Shown here piece after piece: positions 16,230-24,365 of a stretch of 64,000 nucleotides of DNA (its first letter is position 1; the number at the start of each line of letters is the position of its first letter). The stretch is from CP2-2F sp034436355 (GTDB lineage: Bacteria; Chloroflexota; Anaerolineae; Aggregatilineales; UBA2796): assembly GCA_034436355.1 (NCBI GenBank), contig DAOTVQ010000028.1, forward strand, positions 106,329 through 170,328, read 5' to 3'. Made by a program: the position numbers and the translations under genes. The notes beneath the pieces are model-generated. The model was not told the DNA's origin and searched no databases. It worked only from the letters and a program-made list of their open reading frames with translations.

Positions 16230-19169
16230 ATGCAAATTACGATTACCCTCAATGGGCAAGCGCGCACGTTGGCTGTGCAGCCGCACGAGACTCTGATGAC
16301 CGTCTTACGCCGTGAAGCCTGCTTCAGCGTTAAGCACGGCTGCGAGAGCGGCGAATGCGGCGCTTGCACCGTCCTGATTGATGGCAAACCAACCATCACT
16401 TGCCTCACGCTGGCAGCCACTGCTAACGGCAAGGCGATCACCACACTGGAAGCCCTTGCCAGCAAAACCAGCGAAATGCATCCACTCCAACAGGCATTTG
16501 TGGAGACCGGCGCGATCCAATGCGGCTATTGCACGCCCGCCCAAATTCTGTGCGCCAAAGCGCTGCTTGATCAGAATCAAAATCCGACTGAGGCAGAAGT
16601 CCGTGCTGCCTTTAATGGTGTGCTGTGCCGTTGTACCGGCTATGTAAAGCCTGTGCAGGCTGTGCTGCGCGCTGCGGCAGTTATGCGCGGCGAAGCTGTG
16701 CCACCTGTGGAGGAAGATGAGCGCGCTGTGATGCTGCCCATTGACCTGCTCCGTCCGTTCGGCAGCGATGCACCGCACGCCACAGACGATAGCGCAACCG
16801 ATGGCGGCGGCTTGCAGACCAAAACGCCCGTTAAGCCGCTCGTCGTGCCGACGACCGACCTCCGCGAGACGGCTGTCATCGGCAAGCCTGAGCAGAAGGT
16901 GGACGCCGTGAAGTTAGCGCTTGGCAAGCCCGTCTTTGCCGATGATATTGAGCTACGTGGAATGCTCTACGGCGCGTTGATGACCAGCCCGCACGCCCAT
17001 GCGCGCATCAAGCACATTGATACCAGTAAGGCAAAGGCGATTCTCGGCGTTCACGCCGTGCTGACCTATCAAGATGTGCCGCGTGTGATCTATGCCAGCG
17101 GCGGGCAGAGCTATCCCAATCCGCCGCCTTACGATCAAGTCAGCCTTGATAGCAAAGTGCGCCATGTTGGCGACCGTGTGGCGATTGTCGCCGCTGAGTC
17201 GCCCGAACTCTGCCAGCGCGCTATCGAGGCAATTGAGGTGGAATGGGAAGTCTTGCCCGCCGTCTTTGACCCTGAAGAGGCGATCAGCGGCAAGGCGCCG
17301 ATCATCCACGATGAATCGGATGCCGTCAGCATTCACGATGCCTCGCGCAACATCGTTTGCCACATGCACGCCAAAATCGGCGATGCTGAGCAGGCTTGGG
17401 CTGAGTCTGACCTGATCGTTGAAGGCGAGTATCGCGTTCATCAGGTGCAGCAGGCATCCATTGAGCCGCATATTGTGATCAGCTATTGGGATGAGGATGA
17501 GCGCCTCGTCATTCGCACCAGCACGCAAGTGCCGTTTCACGTCCGCCGCATGATCGCGCCGCTGATCGGCTTGCCTGTGGCGCGCATTCGCGTCATCAAG
17601 CCGCGCATTGGCGGCGGCTTTGGCGGCAAGCAAGAGATGCTGATTGAAGACCTTGCCGCGCACCTTACGCTTGCCACCGGACGCCCGATCCGTTTTGAGT
17701 ACACCCGTGAACAGGAATTCACCAGTGCGCGCAGCCGCCACCCGCAGATTTTGCGCTACAAAAGCGGCGTTAAAAAAGATGGCACGTTGGTTGGGCAAGA
17801 ACTTTACATTTTGGGTAATACCGGCGCCTATGGCACGCACGGACTCACGGTGCAGACGGTCAGCGGAATGCGCGGACTATCCACCTACAACGCGCCCTAC
17901 CGCCGCTTTGATTGCGATGTGGTCTACACCAACCTGCCCACGCCGGGCGCTTATCGCGGCTATGGTGCGCCACAAGCGCTCTTCGCCCTTGAAATCCACA
18001 TGGAGCAGATCGCGCAGAAGCTGGGCATGGATGTGCTGGCATTCAAGGCGAAAAACTGGGTGAAAGTGGGCGATCCGCTGCCGCTGGCAGAAGCACTTGG
18101 CGAAGCACGTGAAGGCTTTCCGCAGCAGGTGGTCACCTCTGGGCTTGCCGAGTGCATTGAGTTGGGCGCCAAGGCAATCGGCTGGCACGAGAAGCGCGGT
18201 CAGCGTGGCGAAGGTCACATCAAGCGCGGCATTGGCATGGCAGTTTGTATGCACGGCACAGCCATCGCCGGCTTGGATATGGGCGCAGCCAGCATCAAGA
18301 TGAACGACGATGGCTCGTTTAATGTGCTGGTCGGCGGCACGGATCTCGGCACCGGCTCAGATACGGTCATCGCGCAGATCGTGGCAGAGACGCTCGGCGT
18401 GCCACTCAGCAAGATTATCATGTATTCCAGCGATACCGATTTCACGCCGTTTGATACCGGCGCCTATGCCAGCAGCACGACGTACATCAGCGGCGGCGCT
18501 GCCATGCGTGCTGCCGAACAAGTGCGCGCTCAAATTCAAAAAGTGGCGGCGCACCTGCTCCAAGTGGCTGATCCTGAGTCGCTGTGGCTGGCAGATGAGC
18601 GCGTCTACGCATCAGGCGGCAAGTTCGTCACGTTGGAGGCGGTGGCGCTGCATTCGCTGCACAAGGAAGATCAGCACCAGATCATGGCTACTGCCAGCCA
18701 TATGTCGTATGCCTCGCCGCCGCCCTTTGCGGGGCAGTTTGCTGAGGTGGAGATTGATACGCGCAGCGGGCAAATGACGGTTAAAAAGTTGGTGATGGCG
18801 GTAGATTGCGGCGTGCCAATTAATCCGCTGACTGCCTCTGGGCAGGTGGAAGGCGGCATGACGCAAGCGCTTGGCTACGCGCACTGTGAGGAAATGGTCT
18901 ATGATGAACATGGCACGCCATTAGCAACCAAATTCGGTGAGTACCACATCTACCAAGCGGATGAAATGCCTGAGACTCGCGTGATCTTCGTAGAAACCTA
19001 TGAGCCAACCGGTCCCTTTGGCGCGAAGGCAGTTGCCGAAATTCCGAAGGATGGCGTTGCACCGGCACTGGCAAGCGCTATCTATGATGCGATAGGCGTC
19101 TGGATTCACGAGATTCCGTACACGCCTGAGCGCATTTGGCAGGCATTGCAGCAGAAAAAAGAGGCTTAG
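16230..19169 (+). CDS. Fused [2Fe-2S]/molybdopterin hydroxylase (xanthine dehydrogenase family, MOP-like)
   Basis: A 979-residue protein starting at the ATG at 16230 (GGAG 8 bases upstream). Residues 1-80 form a plant-type [2Fe-2S] domain with Cys38, 43, 46 and 58. An alpha-helical second cluster domain carries Cys98, 101, 133 and 135. A linker to about residue 215 leads to the molybdopterin-binding domains, with GGGFGGKQE, the PGAYRGYGAPQ block and the catalytic-site Glu937 in GAKAVAEIP. The FAD subunit found in classical xanthine dehydrogenases is absent from the protein and from its neighbours. This is the architecture of Desulfovibrio aldehyde oxidoreductase (MOP) and of some purine hydroxylases. 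The substrate is not predictable. No Mo-cofactor insertion gene is adjacent. Its stop codon overlaps the convergent flippase gene by four bases. Confidence 0.9.
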   Translation: MQITITLNGQARTLAVQPHETLMTVLRREACFSVKHGCESGECGACTVLIDGKPTITCLTLAATANGKAITTLEALASKTSEMHPLQQAFVETGAIQCGYCTPAQILCAKALLDQNQNPTEAEVRAAFNGVLCRCTGYVKPVQAVLRAAAVMRGEAVPPVEEDERAVMLPIDLLRPFGSDAPHATDDSATDGGGLQTKTPVKPLVVPTTDLRETAVIGKPEQKVDAVKLALGKPVFADDIELRGMLYGALMTSPHAHARIKHIDTSKAKAILGVHAVLTYQDVPRVIYASGGQSYPNPPPYDQVSLDSKVRHVGDRVAIVAAESPELCQRAIEAIEVEWEVLPAVFDPEEAISGKAPIIHDESDAVSIHDASRNIVCHMHAKIGDAEQAWAESDLIVEGEYRVHQVQQASIEPHIVISYWDEDERLVIRTSTQVPFHVRRMIAPLIGLPVARIRVIKPRIGGGFGGKQEMLIEDLAAHLTLATGRPIRFEYTREQEFTSARSRHPQILRYKSGVKKDGTLVGQELYILGNTGAYGTHGLTVQTVSGMRGLSTYNAPYRRFDCDVVYTNLPTPGAYRGYGAPQALFALEIHMEQIAQKLGMDVLAFKAKNWVKVGDPLPLAEALGEAREGFPQQVVTSGLAECIELGAKAIGWHEKRGQRGEGHIKRGIGMAVCMHGTAIAGLDMGAASIKMNDDGSFNVLVGGTDLGTGSDTVIAQIVAETLGVPLSKIIMYSSDTDFTPFDTGAYASSTTYISGGAAMRAAEQVRAQIQKVAAHLLQVADPESLWLADERVYASGGKFVTLEAVALHSLHKEDQHQIMATASHMSYASPPPFAGQFAEVEIDTRSGQMTVKKLVMAVDCGVPINPLTASGQVEGGMTQALGYAHCEEMVYDEHGTPLATKFGEYHIYQADEMPETRVIFVETYEPTGPFGAKAVAEIPKDGVAPALASAIYDAIGVWIHEIPYTPERIWQALQQKKEA

Positions 19170-20368
19170 CGCAGCGCTAGGGCATAGAATACCGTCAGCA
19201 GCGCCGTGATCGCCACCCGCAATGCCGCCACCGCGATCACGCCGCTGCCTGCCCATAGTACGTTACCAAGCACCAGTAGCAGCACGCCTGTGATGACACC
19301 GACTGCCACATATGCCTGCCGATTGTGTGCAGTTAAGGCTGCCAACAGTGGCGTTGCTGCACAGATCGGCGGCAGCATACCGCATTGCACGATCAGGATC
19401 GGCACGCTTGGCGCATAGGCTGAACCTAACACAGCAGGCGTAATCACATCCGCAAGGGTGATTGGCAGTCCACTAAGCGGGATGCTGATGAGCAACCAGA
19501 ACAGCACATCACGCCGCACGCGCAGGCGAAAGGCTGCTTGATCGCTCATCAGGGCAACATAGCGCGGCAAAACGACTACGCCCCAGACCGTCGGCACGAT
19601 GATAATCAGGTTGAGCAAGCGGAAAGGTGCTGCGTAGAGCGCCAAAGCGCGCTCACCATACAGCGCCTGCACGGCATACGAATCGACTGCGTGAAAGATA
19701 GCACTGAAGGCAGCGATTAAGGTGAACCCGAAGGCTGAACGCAGTAATGCATTCCATGCAACGTTGGTTAGGTTGCCTGTTTGCCCGTGCCGCCGCCATG
19801 CCCGCCATAACAGCAGCAGCCCACCGCCATGCCCAAGACCGAGTGCCGCTATAAGCGCGGCGGCACCGTCTTGCCCATGCACGACACTGATCAGCGTAAA
19901 GGCAATCGTCAGCACTGAGATAAAAATTTGGGTGAAGCCTTCTAGCTGCCCAACCTGCCGCGCCTTGCCAAGCCCGATCAGCGCGGCGGCGTAAGCGCGC
20001 ATTGCACCACGCGGCAGCAAGCCCAACCCACCGATCAGCAGCAGATCGGCGCGCCCGAAGGCAGCCGTGAACGCGGTGAGGATGACCATACCCAAAATGA
20101 GCGCCACGCCAACGCCTAAGCGCAAACGAATGGCGCGCCGCAGCAAAGAAACGCCGCCGCGCCGCGCCGAAAGCTCACGGGTGAGGATCGGATCAAGCCC
20201 AAAATCTGCCAGCACACCCACCAAACCAAGCGTTGTGGTTGCCAGCGAATAGGCGCCAAAGGCGGGCGCGGAAAGCAGGCGCACCCATAGCAGCCCAACC
20301 AGTGCGCTGAGCAGCATTCCGCCGCCCCGACTGCTGAGCAGGGCAAGAAAATCGAGTGCAAGGTGCAT
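19166..20368 (-). CDS. Polysaccharide/oligosaccharide flippase (Wzx-like)
   Basis: A 400-residue polytopic membrane protein of the polysaccharide transporter (PST/MOP) family. It has about twelve hydrophobic helices. The N-terminal region with LLSAPAFGAYSLATTTLGLVG followed by ADFGLDPILTRELS is typical of Wzx-type exporters, and PSVPILIVQ/AALTAHNRQAYVAVG lies near the C-terminus. It is somewhat shorter than common Wzx proteins (410-480). No glycosyltransferase or polymerase genes are next to it, so the transported lipid-linked sugar is unknown. The gene is divergent from mscS and convergent with the Mo-hydroxylase gene, with overlapping stops. Confidence 0.8.
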   Translation of the reverse strand: MHLALDFLALLSSRGGGMLLSALVGLLWVRLLSAPAFGAYSLATTTLGLVGVLADFGLDPILTRELSARRGGVSLLRRAIRLRLGVGVALILGMVILTAFTAAFGRADLLLIGGLGLLPRGAMRAYAAALIGLGKARQVGQLEGFTQIFISVLTIAFTLISVVHGQDGAAALIAALGLGHGGGLLLLWRAWRRHGQTGNLTNVAWNALLRSAFGFTLIAAFSAIFHAVDSYAVQALYGERALALYAAPFRLLNLIIIVPTVWGVVVLPRYVALMSDQAAFRLRVRRDVLFWLLISIPLSGLPITLADVITPAVLGSAYAPSVPILIVQCGMLPPICAATPLLAALTAHNRQAYVAVGVITGVLLLVLGNVLWAGSGVIAVAALRVAITALLTVFYALALR

Positions 20369-20396
20369 GTGCTGTGAGCCTTTCCCTGAGAACTGT

Positions 20397-20402
20397 TATA
20401 AT
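20397..20402 (+). promoter_or_regulatory. Candidate -10 element for mscS
   Basis: TATAAT lies 41 bases before the mscS ATG in the 75-base divergent spacer. No convincing -35 hexamer is visible, so this is a position-based guess. Confidence 0.4.
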
Positions 20403-20443
20403 AGCACCATTTTTCGGCACAAGCGCACACGAGGTATGGCTCT

Positions 20444-21541
20444 ATGACCTTCGACTCCCTAATAAACGACCTTGCACCCATGCTGCGCGAAATCGGTTTG
20501 CGCGTCTTGTTGGCAATCTTGGCATTGCTGCTGACTTGGGCAATGCGGCGCGTGCTGCTGCGCTTGATCCTTGTGCCGTTTCGCCGCCGCCTAGCGCGCA
20601 CCTCACTGGGCGCTAAACTCGCCGATGTGCTAAATCAGCCGATCCTCATCGGCATTTTGGCGTTGGGCATTTTCATCGCCATGCTGATCTTAGGCATTGA
20701 TCCGCGCCAAGATACCCTGCTGCGAGCGCTGATCAACACGCTGTTATTTCTGGCAGTGGCGAGTGCTATCTACCGCGCTGTGCTGATTATGCGGCTGGCA
20801 GATAGCCTGTCCGGCGCCACAGGCGTCATCATAGATAGGCGCCTGGAGCCGTTTTTGAACGCTGCCTTGCGCTTGGTCGTTATTGTGTTGGCAGCCTCAG
20901 TCATCCTGCAAGAATGGGGCGTGAATATCAGTGCGATTGTGGCAGGCTTGGGCGTCGGTACATTGGGCATCTCGCTGGCAGCACAAGACACAGTGGCAAA
21001 CCTGTTCGGCTTTGTCTCGATTGTGGCAGACCGTCCTTTTGGGGTGGGCGACTATATCGCCGTGCAAGATATTGAAGGCACTGTGGAGCATGTTGGCTTG
21101 CGCTCAACAGCCATCCGCAAAATGGATCAATCACGGGTGATGATCCCGAACAGCGTGCTGAACAAAGTTGCCATCTCGAACTGGTCGCGTTTGCAGAAGC
21201 GCCGCTTCCAGCTAACGTTAAACGCGCCTGCCGAGACGCAAAATACGCAAATGGAATGGTTGCTTTCCAGCCTGCGCCAAATGCTGAGCGAGCTTCCCAA
21301 AGTTGAGCAAGATACTAGCGTTGTGTTGTTCACCAAGATTAACGACAACGGCACGCTGCTGATCGAGCTGCGCGGCTATATCTTGGAAGTGCCGTGGGTG
21401 AATTACATGCGCGAGGTCGAGCGCATCAACCTTGATGCACTCAGCCTGCTGCACCGCATGGCAACCATTGATCCGCGCCGCAGCACGGGCTTTTTGCCAC
21501 AAGCACCGGTCATTTCCGACGAGAATCGGCAGACCAACTAG
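20444..21541 (+). CDS. Small-conductance mechanosensitive channel (MscS family)
   Basis: A 365-residue MscS-type channel that would release solutes under membrane tension. Several N-terminal helices are followed by the pore-lining helix and signature GLGVGTLGISLAAQDTVANL at about residues 169-188. The beta-domain entry DRPFGVGDYI comes next, then the alpha/beta C-terminal domain. It is longer than E. coli MscS (286) because of one or two extra N-terminal helices. The ATG at 20444 has GAGG about 10 bases upstream. Its stop codon overlaps that of the convergent mvaD-like gene in a shared ctag. Confidence 0.9.
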   Translation: MTFDSLINDLAPMLREIGLRVLLAILALLLTWAMRRVLLRLILVPFRRRLARTSLGAKLADVLNQPILIGILALGIFIAMLILGIDPRQDTLLRALINTLLFLAVASAIYRAVLIMRLADSLSGATGVIIDRRLEPFLNAALRLVVIVLAASVILQEWGVNISAIVAGLGVGTLGISLAAQDTVANLFGFVSIVADRPFGVGDYIAVQDIEGTVEHVGLRSTAIRKMDQSRVMIPNSVLNKVAISNWSRLQKRRFQLTLNAPAETQNTQMEWLLSSLRQMLSELPKVEQDTSVVLFTKINDNGTLLIELRGYILEVPWVNYMREVERINLDALSLLHRMATIDPRRSTGFLPQAPVISDENRQTN

Positions 21542-22515
21542 GCTTCCAGCCATGCCGCGCCGCCGGGCTGCGCGGCGCGCACTTCTAACACGCCCTCAAT
21601 TGCGTTTAGTTCAGCGCGCACCCGTTCTAGGGCATCGGGCAGGCAAATGCAATGCACGTTGGCGCCGGCATCAATGGTATAGCACACGCCAATGCCTTCG
21701 GCGCGCAGTTGGCGCACGCGCCGCATGATGGCGACGGTGGGCGGCAGCCAATAGAGCAAGGGTGGTGTACTGGTCTGCATCACGGCGTGCATCATATCGG
21801 AATCATGTTCCACCACACGCGCTAGGCGCTCAAAATCGCGGTGCAGCACTGCTTGCACACAGTCTTCAAAGCGGGCGGGCGCCGTTGCCACACGCGCCGC
21901 TTGGAGTGGGCTGCTATCTGCCAACTGATGCCCTTCTGTGCTGCCGATTGCCTTATGCCCTGTGCTGATGATCGCCACCAGATCAGTAAGCTGCCAGTGT
22001 TCGGCAGGAGCAATGCTCTCTGCATAACTGCTGGCGTGATCGCTGCCCATGTGCCAGACCACAAAGCCGTTTGGCACGCTGCGCGCCGCCGAACCAGAGC
22101 CGCGCCGCGCATAGGCGCTGAGTTCAGCCTCAGTCAGGTTCAGCTCAAGGGCAGCCGCCGCCGCCAGCGAGAGTGCCGCAAAGGCTGAGGCAGAGGACGC
22201 AATGCCAGCACCAGCGGGAAAGTTGTTGTGCGAGATGACCTCAGCGTGCAGCGTGCTGCCTGCCAAGCGCCGCGCATAATCCAAGTGCGCCGAAATGCGG
22301 GCAAGGCTGCCCCCCTGCATTTCGTGATCATCCACAAGGGCGCGATCCTCAACCAAATCAGGGCTAAAGCGCACCGTTGTGCGCGTGAACAAACCGCCCA
22401 GATTCATAGAGAGCGACGGATTAACAGGCAGCCGCAAGGCATGGTCGCGGTTGCCCCAGTATTTGATGAAAGCAATGTTGCTATAGGCACAAGCGGTGGC
22501 TTGGTGGTTTGGCAC
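21538..22515 (-). CDS. Diphosphomevalonate or phosphomevalonate decarboxylase (GHMP family)
   Basis: A 325-residue GHMP-kinase-fold decarboxylase of the mevalonate pathway to isoprenoids. The family motifs are NIAFIKYWGNRD near residues 13-24, the phosphate loop PAGAGIASSASAF (100-112), RRGSGSAARSVPNG (138-150) and catalytic-type Asp282 in YTIDAGANVH. Classical diphosphomevalonate decarboxylases usually have KYWGKR at the first motif, while this one has Asn in place of that Lys. In Roseiflexus (Chloroflexota) a relative acts on phosphomevalonate, followed by isopentenyl phosphate kinase. This gene could therefore be either type; no other mevalonate gene is in the window to decide. It follows the serine-hydrolase gene on the same strand after 22 bases. 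Confidence 0.88.
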   Translation of the reverse strand: MPNHQATACAYSNIAFIKYWGNRDHALRLPVNPSLSMNLGGLFTRTTVRFSPDLVEDRALVDDHEMQGGSLARISAHLDYARRLAGSTLHAEVISHNNFPAGAGIASSASAFAALSLAAAAALELNLTEAELSAYARRGSGSAARSVPNGFVVWHMGSDHASSYAESIAPAEHWQLTDLVAIISTGHKAIGSTEGHQLADSSPLQAARVATAPARFEDCVQAVLHRDFERLARVVEHDSDMMHAVMQTSTPPLLYWLPPTVAIMRRVRQLRAEGIGVCYTIDAGANVHCICLPDALERVRAELNAIEGVLEVRAAQPGGAAWLEA

Positions 22516-22537
22516 AGCGCATCCTTAGAGTGCGTCA

Positions 22538-24259
22538 TTATGGGCGAATGAAAGAAGGTGGCGGTCTATCCACACCGCAATTGGGGAAGCCGTAACAGGC
22601 ATCTGGCTCAAGGTAGCCGTTGGCATCGAAGCGCCCACTGCGGATGTTGGTGAAATCGAGCTTTTCCACGCTGGACGGCATCACGCAATCCAGCGCAGTC
22701 AGCGGATTTTCGGGCGTGCGCGCAGTGACCATCGGTTGGCTGGGATTGAAGTAGTTGTAGACGATCCGCGAAATGCCCTCCATCATCTCCCAGAGGGCGA
22801 TGTTGCCAACCTGCTGACCGGGCAGCAAGCGCTCCCAAGTGTAGATGACCAAGATGTAGTTGCCGCCGGGCGTATAGACAATGGCAGCATCGTTATTGTT
22901 CCAGCTTTGGTTGCCGGGCGCCCAGCCGTTTTTGTGGGCAACACGGGTGCCGGGCGGCACACCTAGCTCAATCATGCGCCCAATGATGTTGCCGCTGAGC
23001 AGTTCAAGCATTTGCTGGCACTCGCTTTGGGTGAAGCGTTCAGGGGCGGCGGCTGCTAAACCACTGCCATATTCGGCGCAATCGTAAAGTTGTTGGAGCA
23101 GGATCGCCATATCTTCGGGTGTGGTGCGGCTCCAACGGTCAGGGCGGGCGTCAAAGTTTGGGTTTGGGACGGGCGGTGGGTTGTCGTTGATGCTCCACAA
23201 ATCCGATGAGCCAACCCACAGCGGTGCGTTGATGAAGGTGTAGCGCGCACCGACTTGTTTCATGGTCTCGTTCACTTGGCGCAGTCCGTCGGCTAAGGCG
23301 GCGCGTGGATTAGCGCCTTGCCCTGTGGCTTGCATCAAAAAGTTGGAGGATTCGTTGATGCTGCACAGGATCGAACTTGCCATTAGCCAGCGCATATCGG
23401 GCTGCGGCGTGAAGTTCAACTGAGCAAAGGTGTTGAGCAGGATCGGGATTTTGACCGTGCTGGCGGATGAATAGGCAATATCGCCGTTGATCCACATCTC
23501 AGCGCCGTCTTGCAAATCAATCACGCCGACTGAAGCAAGCGTATCAGGCCCGTTTGGCACAAAATTACGGCTTTGGATGTATTGCAGAATGGCAGCGCGC
23601 AGGGTTGCCATATCAGCAGCCTTTGCGCCTTCGTTTTGCATGGGTAGTTTGGCAGTGCGGTTCAGGGGGCGGAACAATGCCTCCTCCACAATCGGGATGG
23701 CACGATCCACATCAAGGCGCGTGCCAGCCGCGCCGGCGCCGAAGCTGAGCGTGTTGAGGTCGAAGTTACCGCTGCTGGCAGCCTGATCATAGCGGCGCGC
23801 AATATCGGCGAGTACTTCGCGCAGGCGCGCTTCCGAATAATCGGCGATGAGTGGCACATTGATCGGGTTGGTGGGGCGCCGCCAGAGGTAATTCCAAAAA
23901 TCCTGCCAATAGCTGTTGCTGAGCGCAGTTTGGGCGCGGATTTCCGCCTGCATTTGATCGCTTTTGACCACAAAGCCGATGCTGGCAGGCAACAGCTGAA
24001 TGGGATGCCCAAGATATTCAAGCGTGATGGGCTGTTGATAGATGTTCTCCCAGGCGGCAACTGCCTCAGCAAGGCGCAGCCCGCTGACAGGCACGCCCGC
24101 CACCGTAATATCAGTTTGCAAGCGCTCACGGCTTTCTTCAAAGCGCACTAACTCTAGGGCAAACAGCACAAGGGCTGCGATCAACATCAGCCCAGAGAAA
24201 ATGCCCAACACGGGCAACCGCACCGCTTGCCGCCGAGCGCCTAAGCCCGTCACAGACAT
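22538..24259 (-). CDS. Anchored serine hydrolase of the class A beta-lactamase fold with peptidoglycan-binding-like domain
   Basis: A 573-residue protein from the ATG at 24259 (GGGAG 10 bases upstream; a GTG at 24277 is an alternative). An N-terminal membrane helix lies near residues 14-38. A PG_binding_4/VanW-N-like region (TVAGVPVSGLRLAEAVAAW and following) occupies about 50-200. The C-terminal part has class A beta-lactamase motifs: Ser267-x-x-Lys270 in SSASTVKIP, an Ser-Ser-Asn at the SDN position (304-306), and HKNGW at the KTG position. The usual class A Glu of the omega loop cannot be assigned by eye. It is probably a cell-wall hydrolase or peptidase rather than a resistance enzyme. 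It overlaps no neighbour and lies upstream of the mvaD-like gene. Confidence 0.8.
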   Translation of the reverse strand: MSVTGLGARRQAVRLPVLGIFSGLMLIAALVLFALELVRFEESRERLQTDITVAGVPVSGLRLAEAVAAWENIYQQPITLEYLGHPIQLLPASIGFVVKSDQMQAEIRAQTALSNSYWQDFWNYLWRRPTNPINVPLIADYSEARLREVLADIARRYDQAASSGNFDLNTLSFGAGAAGTRLDVDRAIPIVEEALFRPLNRTAKLPMQNEGAKAADMATLRAAILQYIQSRNFVPNGPDTLASVGVIDLQDGAEMWINGDIAYSSASTVKIPILLNTFAQLNFTPQPDMRWLMASSILCSINESSNFLMQATGQGANPRAALADGLRQVNETMKQVGARYTFINAPLWVGSSDLWSINDNPPPVPNPNFDARPDRWSRTTPEDMAILLQQLYDCAEYGSGLAAAAPERFTQSECQQMLELLSGNIIGRMIELGVPPGTRVAHKNGWAPGNQSWNNNDAAIVYTPGGNYILVIYTWERLLPGQQVGNIALWEMMEGISRIVYNYFNPSQPMVTARTPENPLTALDCVMPSSVEKLDFTNIRSGRFDANGYLEPDACYGFPNCGVDRPPPSFIRP

Positions 24260-24365
24260 AACCAACCACTCCCACACGCTACTTCGGCAGCATATTATAG
24301 CTGATGCCGCGCCCTGAATCTAGGTTTTGGCGCAGCGCTTAGCCCGCTTTAAGAATGGGCTGCCT

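Noticed and set aside
16953..17840. A 295-codon minus-strand frame inside the Mo-hydroxylase gene
   Set aside because: Antisense shadow of conserved molybdopterin-domain sequence, with no ribosome site or family similarity.
22538..24259. A beta-lactam resistance gene
   Set aside because: The fold motifs are present, but the altered SDN and KTG motifs and fused cell-wall-type domain point to envelope metabolism; resistance cannot be claimed.
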